A DNA stretch of 64,000 nt from Candidatus Centipeda massiliensis (GCF_900290285.1 NZ_LT985754.1:841364-905363), one strand, 5' to 3'; shown: positions 7,368 to 16,754, counted from the stretch's first letter. Translations and numbers: made by a program. The notes: generated by a model not told the origin, from the sequence alone.

Positions 7368-9317
7368 ATGTCAAAGGAAACGTTTGAGTTTCAAGCTGAG
7401 ACAAAGCAGCTGCTGGATCTGATGATCCACTCGATTTACACGAACCGTGAGATTTTCCTGCGCGAGCTGATCTCGAATGCGTCGGATGCGATGGATAAGC
7501 TCCATTTCGAGAGCCTGACGAATCGCGATATGCTTGAGGGCAATGAGAACTATGAGATTTTCCTTGTTCCAGACAAGGAGAGCAAGACCCTGACGATTTC
7601 GGACAGCGGCATCGGTATGTCGCGTGCGGAGGTCGTAGAGAACATCGGCACGATTGCAAAGTCCGGGACGAAGGCGTTCATGGAGCAGCTTGCAAAGGCG
7701 AAGGAGGAAAGCGGCGGCACACCCGACAAGGAGCTGATCGGGCAGTTCGGCGTTGGTTTCTACTCGGCGTTTATGGTTGCGGAGCGCGTGACGATTGTGA
7801 CGCGCCGTGCGGGCGAGCAGCAAGCGACGCGTTGGGAGTCGGCGGGCGACGGCAGCTACACGATTGAGGAGGCGGAGAAGGAGACGCGCGGCACGACGGT
7901 CACAATTCATCTCGCGAAGGAGTTCACGGAGGGCGAGACGGACTACACGGATCCGTTCACATTGGAGAGCCTCGTAAAGAAGTACTCGGACTATGTGCGC
8001 TATCCGATCCGCATGAATGTGACGACGGAGGAGATGCCGCGCGATGATGAGGGCAAGGTCATCGAGGGCGCAGAGAAGATCAAGAAGACGGAGCTGCGCA
8101 CGCTGAACTCGATGCAGCCGCTCTGGACGCGTGCGAAGTCCGAAATCAAGCCAGAGGAGTACAACGATTTCTTCCGCGACCAGTTCCACGAGTGGGAAGC
8201 GCCGATGGAGGTGTTCCACACGAAGGCGGAGGGCACGGTAGAGTATACGGCACTCCTTGAGATTCCCGCGCGTGCGCCGTTCAATCTCTATCAGGCGGAC
8301 TATGAGCCGGGCATTCAGCTCTACTCCCGCCACGTATTCATCATGGACAAGTGCAAAGATCTCCTGCCGGACTACCTGCGCTTTGTCAAGGGGCTTGTGG
8401 ACTCGCCTGACCTCTCGCTGAACATCTCGCGCGAACTGCTGCAGCAGAGTCGCGAACTCAAGACGATCGGACGTGCGCTTGAGAAGAATGTCCTCAAGTC
8501 ACTGGGCAAGAAGCTCGAGAAAAACCGTGAGGACTACGAGAAGTTCTGGAATGAATACGGTCGTATGCTCAAGATTGGCATCTACAACAGTATGTATTCC
8601 GGCCGTGATACGGTGGACAAGCTGAAGGATCTCCTGCTCTTCCACAGCTCGAAGGAGGGCGCGCTTGTCTCGCTCAAGGAGTACGTCGCGCGTATGCCCG
8701 AGAGCCAGAAGAGCATTTACTATGCGACGGCGAAGGATCAGGCGACGATTGAGCAGCTGCCGCAGATGGAGCAGCTGCGCGAGCGCGGGTTTGAGGTACT
8801 GTTCCTGCTCGATCCCGTGGATGAGTTCGCGATTGAGACGGTGCATGAGTACGAGGGGAAAAACTTCCACTCGATCAGCCGCGGTGATCTTGATCTCGGT
8901 GATGCGGAGAGCGAGGCGGCGAAGAAGGAAACCGAGGATATCGCGAAGGCGAACGACGATCTCATCAAGGACGTGAAGGAAGCCATCGGCGACAAGATTG
9001 CCGAGGTGAAGATTTCGCAGCGTCTGCGCTCAAGTGCCGTCTGTCTGGTTGCGGATGAGGCAGGGCCGTCGCTGTCGATGGAGCAGACCTTTGCCGAGAT
9101 GAACAATCCGATGTTCAAGGCACGCCGTATCCTTGAGATCAACCCGCATCACGATCTCTTTGCGAAGCTCAAGGAGGTGCACGCGGCGGGCAAGGACAGC
9201 GAGGAGTTCAAGGATTACTGCGACCTGCTGTATACGCAGGCGCTCCTCATCGAGGGGATCCTGCCGGAGAATCCCGTCGCCTTTGCGCAGAAGCTCGCAA
9301 AGATGATGGCGAAATAA
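7368..9317 (+). CDS. htpG: Chaperone protein HtpG (Hsp90)
   Basis: A 649-residue cytosolic ATP-dependent chaperone. The N-terminal GHKL ATPase shows ELISNASDA (Asn37), DSGIGMSRAE and IGQFGVGFYSAFM, all contacts of the ATP lid. The middle domain carries the SLNISRELLQQS segment with the arginine used for ATP hydrolysis. The C-terminal dimerisation domain ends ENPVAFAQKLAKMM. Length is close to that of Bacillus and E. coli HtpG. The start follows AAGGGAG. It has its own promoter and is followed nine bases later by a TerC-like gene. Confidence 0.97.
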   Translation: MSKETFEFQAETKQLLDLMIHSIYTNREIFLRELISNASDAMDKLHFESLTNRDMLEGNENYEIFLVPDKESKTLTISDSGIGMSRAEVVENIGTIAKSGTKAFMEQLAKAKEESGGTPDKELIGQFGVGFYSAFMVAERVTIVTRRAGEQQATRWESAGDGSYTIEEAEKETRGTTVTIHLAKEFTEGETDYTDPFTLESLVKKYSDYVRYPIRMNVTTEEMPRDDEGKVIEGAEKIKKTELRTLNSMQPLWTRAKSEIKPEEYNDFFRDQFHEWEAPMEVFHTKAEGTVEYTALLEIPARAPFNLYQADYEPGIQLYSRHVFIMDKCKDLLPDYLRFVKGLVDSPDLSLNISRELLQQSRELKTIGRALEKNVLKSLGKKLEKNREDYEKFWNEYGRMLKIGIYNSMYSGRDTVDKLKDLLLFHSSKEGALVSLKEYVARMPESQKSIYYATAKDQATIEQLPQMEQLRERGFEVLFLLDPVDEFAIETVHEYEGKNFHSISRGDLDLGDAESEAAKKETEDIAKANDDLIKDVKEAIGDKIAEVKISQRLRSSAVCLVADEAGPSLSMEQTFAEMNNPMFKARRILEINPHHDLFAKLKEVHAAGKDSEEFKDYCDLLYTQALLIEGILPENPVAFAQKLAKMMAK

Positions 9318-9326
9318 GGAGATGCT

Positions 9327-9998
9327 GTGGAAGTCGAACTCTTTTCGTCACAGTTCTTTGTGGCGCTCTTTTCGATCATTGTGCTTGATCTCGTACTCGC
9401 GGGGGACAATGCTGTCGTCATAGCGATGGCATCGAATCGACTGCCCGCGCACCTCCGAAAGCGTGCGATCTATGTCGGCACGGCGGGGGCGATTGTCATC
9501 CGTCTGATTATGACGTACTTCGCAGTGCAGCTGCTCTCCGTGCCCTACTTGCAGGCACTCGGAGGGCTGGTGCTGCTGCCGATTGCAGTGAAGCTGATGA
9601 AGCCGTCCGGCGGGGAGGAGCATATCGAGGCGGCGGAAACGTTTGCGGGAGCGGTCAAGACGATCATCATTGCCGATGCGGCAATGGGGATCGATAATGT
9701 GATTGCGATTGCGGGCGCGTCGCACGGCGACTTTCTGCTCGTCGTTCTGGGGCTCCTCATCAGTATCCCGATTGTGGTCGGCGGCAGTCAGCTGATCGGG
9801 ACGCTGATGGAGAAATACCCCGTGCTCGTCGTGCTTGGCACTGCCATTCTCGGATGGACGGGCGGTACGATGATCGTACACGACCGTACGATTGGCAGCA
9901 TGCTCCTGGAGGCTGCACCACAGGCGGCGTACCTCCTGCCCGCAGCACTCGCAGGTGCGGTGTGCGGCATCGGCGGCTATTTGCAGCGGAGAAAATAA
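9327..9998 (+). CDS. TerC/YjbE family membrane protein
   Basis: A 223-residue protein with about seven hydrophobic helices. The DLVLAGDNAVVIAMA segment in helix one and the repeated DAAMGIDNVIAIAGA segment are the paired acidic motifs of the TerC family; related proteins (YceF, YkoY, Alx) export manganese. The two motifs hold the Asp and Asn residues thought to bind metal. Translation starts at GTG 9327, with TAAGGAG just upstream at 9316-9322. A role in metal efflux, perhaps for metalation of exported enzymes, is an inference from the family. Confidence 0.88.
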   Translation: MEVELFSSQFFVALFSIIVLDLVLAGDNAVVIAMASNRLPAHLRKRAIYVGTAGAIVIRLIMTYFAVQLLSVPYLQALGGLVLLPIAVKLMKPSGGEEHIEAAETFAGAVKTIIIADAAMGIDNVIAIAGASHGDFLLVVLGLLISIPIVVGGSQLIGTLMEKYPVLVVLGTAILGWTGGTMIVHDRTIGSMLLEAAPQAAYLLPAALAGAVCGIGGYLQRRK

Positions 9999-9999
9999 T

Positions 10000-10386
10000 A
10001 TGGTCGGACTTGTGATTGTAACGCACAGTGCCGCACTTGCGCATGGTGTTGCAGAGACCTGCCGCATGATGGCAAAGGATGCGCGCATTGCAACGGCGGG
10101 CGGCTTGGAGGATGGCGGATTCGGGACGAGCTATGCGCGGATTGTCAAAGCAATCGACGCCGTGTACGGTGCGGACGGCGCCGTGATCCTCATGGATGCG
10201 GGCAGTTCGATTCTGACCGTGGAGACGATTGTAGAGGAAATGACCGCGCGCCGTCTGCGGATGGTGGACTGTCCCCTTGTCGAGGGGAGTGTCGTGGCTG
10301 CGATCACAGCGGTCTGTGGCGGCAGTCTCGACGAGGTTGTCCGGCGTGCAGAGGAAACGCGTGGTGCGGTCAAGATTGCCGATTGA
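10000..10386 (+). CDS. EIIA-Man type phosphotransfer protein, DhaM-like (orphan)
   Basis: A 128-residue single-domain protein. It begins VGLVIVTHSAALAHGV, where the His of the THS motif (residue 9) is the usual phosphorylation site of DhaM and EIIA-Man domains; ILMDAGSS and LVEGSVVAA match the DhaM core. In dihydroxyacetone kinases DhaM passes phosphate from the PTS to DhaL, but dhaK and dhaL are not nearby. The gene starts one base after the TerC-like gene stop, so the two are coupled. It could regulate the neighbouring transporter or serve a distant dhaKL pair; both are guesses. Confidence 0.8.
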   Translation: MVGLVIVTHSAALAHGVAETCRMMAKDARIATAGGLEDGGFGTSYARIVKAIDAVYGADGAVILMDAGSSILTVETIVEEMTARRLRMVDCPLVEGSVVAAITAVCGGSLDEVVRRAEETRGAVKIAD

Positions 10387-10411
10387 CAGAACGAATCCAG
10401 AGTGTTACAAT
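10383..10411 (+). promoter_or_regulatory. Promoter of the riboflavin operon leader
   Basis: TTGACA (10383-10388) and TACAAT (10406-10411), spacer 17. The -35 box overlaps the stop codon of the upstream gene. Confidence 0.82.
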
Positions 10412-10425
10412 AGCATACGAACGAT

Positions 10426-10561
10426 GCTCTTTGAGGCGGGGTGCAAATCCCCACCGGCGGTACAGCCCGCAAGCCACTCGCGAGAGCGGCACGACTCGGT
10501 GAGATTCCGAGGCCGACAGTGAAGAAGGCAGTTGCCTTCACAGTCTGGATGAGAAAAGGCG
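10426..10561 (+). promoter_or_regulatory. FMN riboswitch (RFN element)
   Basis: The conserved blocks are in order: CTCTTTGAGGCGGGGTGCAA, CCCCACCGGCGGTA, the AGCCCGC strand, a GACTCGGTGAGATTCCGAGG hairpin, CCGACAGT, and AGTCTGGATGAGAAAAGG closing P1. It precedes ribD-ribE-ribBA-ribH and is followed by a terminator, as expected for FMN-induced attenuation of riboflavin synthesis. Confidence 0.95.
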
Positions 10562-10619
10562 CGTCTATGAAAGGAGTCCTGATAGCATTTTATCAGGGCG
10601 TTCTTGGGACGATTTATGT

Positions 10620-10656
10620 GCCGCCGGAGGAGGATTCTTCCGGCGGCTTTTTGTTT
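10620..10656 (+). terminator. Intrinsic terminator of the FMN riboswitch
   Basis: GCCGCCGGA (10620-10628) pairs with TCCGGCGGC (10639-10647), followed by TTTTTGTTTT. A smaller CCTGATA/TATCAGG hairpin lies just upstream and may take part in the switch. Confidence 0.85.
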
Positions 10657-10730
10657 TGGCAAATTGTGTTGTGTTCGCGTGGAGCGCTAAATCAACCTGC
10701 CAAGACGGCATAGAACAGAACGGGATTGCT

Positions 10731-11831
10731 ATGAATGACATTGACGAATCCTATATGCGCGAGGCGCTGCGGATTGCAGAGTATGCGCGCGGGCGCACTG
10801 CACCGAACCCTCTTGTGGGTGCGGTCATCGTGCGTGACGGCACGATCATTGCGAACGGGTGGCACCGCGCGGCAGGCGAGCCGCACGCGGAGATTCACGC
10901 GCTGCGGATGGCGGGCGAACTGGCACGCGGCGCGACGCTCTATGTGACGCTCGAACCATGCGCCCATCATGGGCGCACGGGACCCTGTGCCGAGGCGGTG
11001 ATTGCGGCGGGCATTGCGCGTGTCGTCGTTGCACTCTGCGATCCAAATCCGCTCGTTGCAGGGCGGGGCATTGATCTGCTTGCAGCGGCGGGCATCGAGG
11101 TTGTAACGGGCGTGTGCGAGACAGAGGCGCGGCGGCAGAACGAGGTCTTCCTCAAGTGGGTGACGCAGAAACGCCCCTTTGTGACGCTCAAGACGGCGAT
11201 GACGCTGGACGGCAAGATCGCAAGTTCTACGGGCGCGTCGCAGTGGATCACGGGAGCAGAGGCGCGTTTACGCGTGCACGAGTACCGCAACGAATACGAT
11301 GCAATCTTGGTTGGGATCGGTACGGTGCTTGCGGATGATCCGAGCCTCACGACGCGTCTGCCCGACCGCACAGGGAAAAATCCCCTGCGCGTTGTGCTCG
11401 ACAGTGAGGCACGCACGCCGCTCGATGCAAAGATTGTGACGGACGGCGCAGGACCGACACTCATCGCCGTGAGTGAGCGTGCCGACCAGCGGCGTGTGAA
11501 TCTCCTTCGTGCGTGCGGCACAGAGGTCGTGATGCTCGGCACAGAGCGCGTGGATATCGCGGCTCTGCTCGACGATCTCGGCGCGAGAGAGATCACATCG
11601 CTCTTCGTTGAGGGCGGAGCCACGGTGAACTGGTCGCTGCTTGCGGGCGGCTATGTGGACAAGGTGCACGCCTTTATTGCGCCCATGCTGATGGGGGGCG
11701 CGTCGGCAAAAACGCCTGTGGGCGGCACGGGCTTTGACAGCCCGCAGACGGCGCTGCGTCTGCGTGACGTGACCGTCGAGCAGCTGGGCGCGGACATTCT
11801 CGTCACGGGTTATCCGTGTGCGACGGAGTGA
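10731..11831 (+). CDS. ribD: Bifunctional riboflavin deaminase/reductase
   Basis: RibD carries out the second and third steps of riboflavin synthesis: deamination of the pyrimidine intermediate and reduction of its ribose. The 366-residue protein has both halves. The deaminase zinc site is PHAEIHAL (His52, Glu54) with PCAHHGRTGPC (Cys77, Cys86). The reductase half starts about residue 146 (PFVTLKTAMTLDGKIA) and includes DAILVGIGTVLADDP and LFVEGGATVNWSLL. The start at 10731 is the first ATG matching the family N-terminus. First gene of the rib operon, under the FMN riboswitch. Confidence 0.97.
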   Translation: MNDIDESYMREALRIAEYARGRTAPNPLVGAVIVRDGTIIANGWHRAAGEPHAEIHALRMAGELARGATLYVTLEPCAHHGRTGPCAEAVIAAGIARVVVALCDPNPLVAGRGIDLLAAAGIEVVTGVCETEARRQNEVFLKWVTQKRPFVTLKTAMTLDGKIASSTGASQWITGAEARLRVHEYRNEYDAILVGIGTVLADDPSLTTRLPDRTGKNPLRVVLDSEARTPLDAKIVTDGAGPTLIAVSERADQRRVNLLRACGTEVVMLGTERVDIAALLDDLGAREITSLFVEGGATVNWSLLAGGYVDKVHAFIAPMLMGGASAKTPVGGTGFDSPQTALRLRDVTVEQLGADILVTGYPCATE

Positions 11832-11840
11832 GGAGGCGGA

Positions 11841-12476
11841 ATGTTTACAGGAATCATTGAGGAGATCGGCACGTTCGGCGGACTTTCGGGCGGCACTATC
11901 GCGATTGGGGCAAAGCTCGTTCAATCGGACGCACACATCGGCGACAGCATCGCTGTTAACGGTATTTGTCTCACGGTGACACAGTTCGATGCGCACGGCT
12001 TTCGTGCGGCGGTCATGCCAGAGACTGTGCGGCGCACGTCGCTCGCAGGACTGACCCACGGTGCGCCGCTCAATCTTGAACGCGCACTGCTCCCGACAAC
12101 GCGCCTCGGCGGACATTTTGTCAGCGGACACATTGACGGTGTGGGGGAGATCACGGAGATGCGCGAGGAGGGCAATGCGATTCTGATGACGGTTGCGGCA
12201 GGGGATGAGATCCTGCGCGGCATCGTCGAAAAGGGCTCGGTTGCGCTTGACGGCATCAGCCTCACGGTTGCGCGGGTCAGCACGACGGATTTCACCGTCA
12301 GCCTGATCCCGCACACGCGCATGGTGACAAATCTCGGTGCAAAGCGCGTCGGCAGTCCGCTCAACATCGAGACGGACATCCTCGGGAAATACGCGCTGAA
12401 ACTGCTCGGCGGCGAAAATTCCGCCGTGAGGAGCACAGGGGTTACGCGGGACTTTCTTTTGAAAAATGGATTTTAG
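11841..12476 (+). CDS. ribE: Riboflavin synthase, alpha chain
   Basis: Converts two molecules of dimethylribityllumazine into riboflavin and its pyrimidine precursor. The 211-residue protein holds the expected internal repeat: MFTGIIEEIGTF opens the first lumazine-binding barrel and GHFVSGHIDGVGEI opens the second at about residue 92. The C-terminal helix follows NIETDILGKYALKLL. It starts nine bases after ribD behind GGAGG. Confidence 0.96.
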   Translation: MFTGIIEEIGTFGGLSGGTIAIGAKLVQSDAHIGDSIAVNGICLTVTQFDAHGFRAAVMPETVRRTSLAGLTHGAPLNLERALLPTTRLGGHFVSGHIDGVGEITEMREEGNAILMTVAAGDEILRGIVEKGSVALDGISLTVARVSTTDFTVSLIPHTRMVTNLGAKRVGSPLNIETDILGKYALKLLGGENSAVRSTGVTRDFLLKNGF

Positions 12477-12486
12477 GAGAGATAGC

Positions 12487-13704
12487 ATGTCAGATTTTGC
12501 AACGATTGAACAGGCAATCGAGGACATTAAGAGCGGTAAAATGCTCATCGTCGTGGACGATGAGGACAGGGAAAATGAAGGCGATATTATCGTCGCAGCT
12601 GAAAAGCTTACGCCCGAACATATCAACTTCATGGCGACCGAGGCACGCGGACTGATCTGCACGCCGATCATCGGCAGCCGTCTGGACGAACTTGCGATTG
12701 GGCAGATGGTAGAGAACAATACGGACAACCATGAGACGGCGTTCACGGTCAGCATCGACGCATACGATACGACGACGGGAATCTCGGCATTCGAGCGCTG
12801 CCATACGGTGAAGATGCTGATCGACCCGCAGGCAAAGCCCTCACATTTCCGCCGCCCGGGGCACATCTTCCCCCTGCGCACGGTCGAGGGCGGTGTTCTG
12901 CGCCGTGCCGGACACACGGAGGCGACCACGGATCTCGCGCGCATGGCGGGGCTCTTTCCTGCGGGAATGTGCTGCGAGATCATGGCGGACGACGGTCACA
13001 TGATGCGTACGCCTGAGCTCAAGGCGTTTGCAAAAAAGCACGGGCTGAACATCATTACGATTGCGGATCTCATCGAGTTTCGCAAGCATACGGAGACGTT
13101 TGTTCATCGCATTTCGGATGTGGATTTTCCAAGCAAATACGGACATTTCCGCCTGATTGCCTACGAGAACACCCTCAACAGCCGCTGTGATCTCGCCGTG
13201 GTGAAGGGTGATGTGCGCGGCAAGGAGAATGTGCTCGTGCGTGTGCACTCGGAGTGCCTGACGGGCGATGCACTCGGCTCGATGCGCTGCGACTGCGGCG
13301 ATCAGCTTGCGGCGGCGATGCGGCAGATCGAGGCGGAGGGCGAGGGTGTCGTCCTCTACGTGCGGCAGGAGGGGCGCGGCATCGGGCTTGCGAACAAGAT
13401 GCGCGCGTACGCCCTGCAGGATCAGGGGCGCGATACGGTCGAGGCGAACGTCGAGCTCGGCTTTGCACCGGATCTCCGCGACTACGGTCTTGGCGCACAG
13501 ATTCTCGCTGACCTTGGGCTTTCGACGATCCGCCTCATGACGAACAACCCCGCGAAGCGTGCGGGACTGGAGGGCTATGGGTTGAAGATTGTCGAGCGCG
13601 TGCCGATTGTCATGAGCACACATGATTTTGACCGCAAGTATATGACGGTCAAGAAGGAAAAGATGGGGCATATCCTCAGCGATGAGGAATTGGGAGGAAA
13701 CTGA
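12487..13704 (+). CDS. ribBA: Bifunctional DHBP synthase / GTP cyclohydrolase II
   Basis: A 405-residue fusion that supplies both precursors of riboflavin. The N-terminal half (to about residue 200) is dihydroxybutanone-phosphate synthase, with [16 protein letters not shown] as the acidic metal site. The C-terminal half is GTP cyclohydrolase II, with zinc ligands Cys257, Cys268 and Cys270 in [18 protein letters not shown] and the RQEGRGIGL loop. The ATG at 12487 is preferred over 12466 because AGGAGAG (12475-12481) stands six bases before it. The gene begins ten bases after the ribE stop codon. Confidence 0.96.
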   Translation: MSDFATIEQAIEDIKSGKMLIVVDDEDRENEGDIIVAAEKLTPEHINFMATEARGLICTPIIGSRLDELAIGQMVENNTDNHETAFTVSIDAYDTTTGISAFERCHTVKMLIDPQAKPSHFRRPGHIFPLRTVEGGVLRRAGHTEATTDLARMAGLFPAGMCCEIMADDGHMMRTPELKAFAKKHGLNIITIADLIEFRKHTETFVHRISDVDFPSKYGHFRLIAYENTLNSRCDLAVVKGDVRGKENVLVRVHSECLTGDALGSMRCDCGDQLAAAMRQIEAEGEGVVLYVRQEGRGIGLANKMRAYALQDQGRDTVEANVELGFAPDLRDYGLGAQILADLGLSTIRLMTNNPAKRAGLEGYGLKIVERVPIVMSTHDFDRKYMTVKKEKMGHILSDEELGGN

Positions 13705-13705
13705 C

Positions 13706-14170
13706 ATGGCGAACATCATCGAAGGATATATCAGCGGCAAGGGACTGAAATTCGGCATCGTCGCGGCGCGTTTCAACGAGTTTATTGTGAGCAAGCTGGT
13801 TGGCGGTGCACTCGATACGCTGCACCGCCATGAGACGGCGGACAGTGACATCGACGTGGCATGGGTGCCGGGGGCATTCGAGATCCCGCTTGCGGCGAAG
13901 AAGATGGCGGCGAGCGGGAAATATGACGCTGTTCTCTGCCTCGGTGCGGTCATTCGCGGCTCGACGACGCACTACGATTACGTCTGCAGCGAGGTGTCGA
14001 AGGGCGTGGCACAGGTTGGACTCCAGACGGGAGTGCCGGCGATCTTCGGCGTCGTGACGACGGAGAACATCGAGCAGGCGATTGAGCGCGCGGGCACGAA
14101 GGCGGGCAACAAGGGCGCAGATGCGGCGATGGCGGCGATGGAGATGGCAAGTCTCCTTGGAAAGCTGTGA
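13706..14170 (+). CDS. ribH: 6,7-dimethyl-8-ribityllumazine synthase
   Basis: Condenses dihydroxybutanone phosphate with the pyrimidine amine to give lumazine, the substrate of RibE. The 154-residue length is normal for this capsid-forming enzyme. Motifs are [10 protein letters not shown] (substrate loop), [15 protein letters not shown], and [16 protein letters not shown] with the catalytic His. GGAGG (13693-13697) lies before the ATG at 13706. It starts one base after the ribBA stop and closes the rib operon; genes after it overlap or lie close and may be read from the same transcript. Confidence 0.97.
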   Translation: MANIIEGYISGKGLKFGIVAARFNEFIVSKLVGGALDTLHRHETADSDIDVAWVPGAFEIPLAAKKMAASGKYDAVLCLGAVIRGSTTHYDYVCSEVSKGVAQVGLQTGVPAIFGVVTTENIEQAIERAGTKAGNKGADAAMAAMEMASLLGKL

Positions 14171-14174
14171 GCAA

Positions 14175-14738
14175 ATGAAGATTGGAATACTCAGCGATAC
14201 GCACGGACATGAGGGCGCATGGGTGCGTGCGTGTGAGAAGTTCTTCACGGGCGCGGATCTGATTCTCCATGCGGGCGATGTTGCCTATCATGGACCACGC
14301 AATCCGATGAAGGCGGACTACAATCCGATGGGGCTGATCGAGCGCATCAATGGATCGGAGATTCCCGTCATCATCGCCAAGGGCAACTGCGACTCCGACG
14401 TGGACGCGAGCTGCCTCGAAGTCCCGCTTATGTCCCCCTACGCCTACGTCGTGTGGGAGGGACGGCGCATCATTATCACGCACGGCGATGCCGTCATGAC
14501 GGACGCGGAAAAGGATCAGGCGGCGAAGCATCTAAAGGCAGATCTCTTTATCAGCGGTCATGTGCATATCAATGTCCTTGAAAAAAGAGGGGACACCGTG
14601 TTCCTCAACCCCGGCTCCGCCGCACTCTCGAAGCGTCCTGACGGGCGCAACACCGTTGCCGTCCTTGAGGATGGGACAATTCGAATTTTTGACATAGATA
14701 CGGGCGATGTTCTGCACGAACTAGCCCTTGATTGGTAA
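14175..14738 (+). CDS. YfcE/MJ0936-type phosphodiesterase
   Basis: A 187-residue metallophosphoesterase. The metal-binding motifs run in the usual order: SDTHGH (Asp8, His10), HAGDVAYH, AKGNCDSD and THGDAV, then SGHVHI near residue 119. Small stand-alone enzymes of this type (YfcE, YsnB) hydrolyse artificial phosphodiesters and the natural substrate is not settled. The gene starts four bases after ribH and may ride on the rib transcript. Confidence 0.88.
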   Translation: MKIGILSDTHGHEGAWVRACEKFFTGADLILHAGDVAYHGPRNPMKADYNPMGLIERINGSEIPVIIAKGNCDSDVDASCLEVPLMSPYAYVVWEGRRIIITHGDAVMTDAEKDQAAKHLKADLFISGHVHINVLEKRGDTVFLNPGSAALSKRPDGRNTVAVLEDGTIRIFDIDTGDVLHELALDW

Positions 14739-14745
14739 GGAAACT

Positions 14746-15651
14746 ATGGATCAACTCATTAAGGCAACGGCGGCGAACGGGCAGCTGCGTGCATTCGCGG
14801 CTGTGACAACGGAGGCTGTCGCCGAGGCGATGCGGCGCCATGACTGTTATCCCGTCGCGGCGGCGGCACTCGGGCGCACGATGACGGGGGCACTCCTTCT
14901 CGCCGCAAATCTCAAGAACAAAGAATCCGTCATGATCAAATTCAAGGGCGACGGTCCTCTTGGTACGGTGACGGCAGACGCGACGGCAGAGGGCTCTGTG
15001 CGCGGCTATGTCGACCATCCGCACGTCAATCTCCCACTGAATGCGCTCGGTAAGATCGACGTGGGCGGCGGTATTGGCGCGGGGATTCTCTCGGTCACAC
15101 GCTTCACGGGGCTGAAGGAACCCGTGACGGGCAGTGTGGATATCACGAACGGAGAGGTGGCGGAGGATCTCATCAACTATCTCTACGCCTCCGAGCAGAC
15201 GCCTTCGTCCATCGGGCTTGGTGTGCTCGTCAGCCCTGCGCTGGAATGTCTCGGCGCGGGCGGTTTTTTCCTCCAGCCACTGCCGGGTGCAGCCAATGAG
15301 GTGATCGACTGCCTTGAGGCGAATCTGAAGGGAATCTCCTCCGTTTCGCGTATGGTGGAGGAGGGCTTGGATGCTGCGGGCATCATTGGGAGGATTCTCG
15401 GCGGGTTCGATGATGTGAAAATTCTTTCGACCACCGATCTCGCCTTTCGCTGCAACTGCTCAAAGAACTACATTACCGACCGGCTGCTGACGCTCGGCGA
15501 GGAGGATTTGCGTGCCCTGCGCGATGACGGAACGGCAGAGGTGAAATGCCACTTCTGCAACGAGGCGTATACCTTTGACCGTGAGGATCTGAGCGTGATC
15601 TACAACGTCGCGCAGAAGATGCGCGATATGCGTGCGCATGGGCAGCTGTGA
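14746..15651 (+). CDS. hslO: Redox-regulated chaperone Hsp33
   Basis: Hsp33 is a cytosolic holdase switched on by oxidation. The 301-residue product keeps the four zinc-binding cysteines of the redox switch: a CNC pair (Cys236, Cys238) and a CHFC pair (Cys268, Cys271) near the C-terminus. The N-terminal region carries FKGDGPLGTVTADA and the C-terminal zone ends in a helix. The start at 14746 follows TAAGG; it overlaps nothing but lies seven bases after the phosphodiesterase gene. Confidence 0.95.
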   Translation: MDQLIKATAANGQLRAFAAVTTEAVAEAMRRHDCYPVAAAALGRTMTGALLLAANLKNKESVMIKFKGDGPLGTVTADATAEGSVRGYVDHPHVNLPLNALGKIDVGGGIGAGILSVTRFTGLKEPVTGSVDITNGEVAEDLINYLYASEQTPSSIGLGVLVSPALECLGAGGFFLQPLPGAANEVIDCLEANLKGISSVSRMVEEGLDAAGIIGRILGGFDDVKILSTTDLAFRCNCSKNYITDRLLTLGEEDLRALRDDGTAEVKCHFCNEAYTFDREDLSVIYNVAQKMRDMRAHGQL

Positions 15652-16376
15652 GAAAGCGTGTGCGCGTTGTGCGGGAACAGAGTACCGTGTTGGACGGGAT
15701 TCCCGCGCGGATTTGCTATAAGAATATCAAGAACCTCTACCTTCGCGTCCGTGACGGACACATTGAGCTGAGTGTGCCGCAGCGGACGGCGCAGAGGGAT
15801 ATGGAGAATTTCGTCCGCCGCAGACGTGCATGGATTGACGAGCGTCTGCGGCTTTTGCGCGTGCGTGCAGAACGACCTGTGTGCACGTATGCGGAGGGCG
15901 AGCAGATACGGCTCTGGGGGGTGGAATACCCTCTCGTGCACCGCTCTTCTTCAGGCAGAAAAGCTTATGCCGAGTGCGTGGGCGGTGCAGTCATCCTCCA
16001 CATTTCCGAGGGGGCAGACGAAACGCAGCGACACGCGGCAATCGAGGCACTCTACCGTACGGAGCTTGCGGCTGCCATCGAGCGCGAAGCACCTGTATGC
16101 GAGGCAACCGTCGGCAAACGTGCCGCTCTCTGGCGCATTCGCGCGATGAAGACGCGCTGGGGCAGCTGCAATGTTCGCACAGCTGCGATCACACTCAATC
16201 TTCAACTCGTGCAGTACGATGTGCGCGCTCTTCGCTACGTCATCACACATGAACTCACGCATCTTTGGGTGCGCGGGCATGATGCACGTTTTTATGCGCG
16301 TATGGACAGATATTTTCCAGGGTGGCAGGAGATGCGGCGAGAGCTGAATGAAAGAAATGAAAATGACGACAAATGA
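15648..16376 (+). CDS. YgjP-like (DUF45) metallopeptidase
   Basis: A 242-residue protein with the HELTHLWVRGH motif (His201, Glu202, His205, and a third His at 211), which is the zinc site of the M48-like YgjP family. KTRWGSCN just before it is also a family signature. The N-terminal part is basic and rich in arginine. The GTG start at 15648 overlaps the hslO stop by four bases, so translation is coupled. The physiological substrate is unknown in this family. Confidence 0.87.
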   Translation: MRKRVRVVREQSTVLDGIPARICYKNIKNLYLRVRDGHIELSVPQRTAQRDMENFVRRRRAWIDERLRLLRVRAERPVCTYAEGEQIRLWGVEYPLVHRSSSGRKAYAECVGGAVILHISEGADETQRHAAIEALYRTELAAAIEREAPVCEATVGKRAALWRIRAMKTRWGSCNVRTAAITLNLQLVQYDVRALRYVITHELTHLWVRGHDARFYARMDRYFPGWQEMRRELNERNENDDK

Positions 16377-16405
16377 ATGAAAATGAACGTATATGAAAAC
16401 GTATG

Positions 16406-16434
16406 TTGAATTTGGATTTGGGTTATGATAGAAT
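16406..16434 (+). promoter_or_regulatory. Promoter and candidate operator of the toxin-antitoxin operon
   Basis: TTGAAT (16406-16411) and TAGAAT (16429-16434) with a 17-base spacer. Two direct copies of AACGTAT (16386-16392 and 16398-16404) lie just upstream, a plausible site for autorepression by the antitoxin complex. Confidence 0.5.
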
Positions 16435-16466
16435 AAAAAATGACAAATGAGCAGAAAGGAGTAATT

Positions 16467-16754
16467 ATGGCGCAGGCAATGGTTAGCTTCCGCATGGATG
16501 CGGAATTGAAAAAAACAACAGAAGAGATCTGCAAAGGGATGGGACTTACGTTGACATCGGCATTTACGATGTTTGCGGCAAAGGTGTCACAGGAAAGGGC
16601 TATCCCGTTTAAGGTGGGGCTGCCCCCAGTCGATCCATTCCATTCAGAGGAAAATTTATCGCATATTGAGCACTCGCTTGACCAGCTTGACCGTGGAGAA
16701 GGCATTGAAATGTCCATGCAAGAATTGGAGGAATTTATGAATGCTGCTCAATAG
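16467..16754 (+). CDS. RelB/DinJ family antitoxin
   Basis: A 95-residue protein. The N-terminal part (MVSFRMDAELKKTTEEICKG, then MGLTLTSAFTMF) is the ribbon-helix-helix DNA-binding domain of RelB/DinJ antitoxins. The acidic C-terminal half is expected to wrap the toxin. AAAGGAG (16455-16461) supports the start at 16467 rather than an upstream ATG. The last 14 bases overlap the toxin gene, so the two are translated as a pair. It is expected to repress its own promoter together with the toxin. Confidence 0.88.
   Translation: MAQAMVSFRMDAELKKTTEEICKGMGLTLTSAFTMFAAKVSQERAIPFKVGLPPVDPFHSEENLSHIEHSLDQLDRGEGIEMSMQELEEFMNAAQ

Noticed and set aside
10567-10713. A 48-codon frame inside the FMN riboswitch expression platform
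   Set aside because: It runs through the terminator hairpin and lacks a ribosome site; it is best explained as chance.
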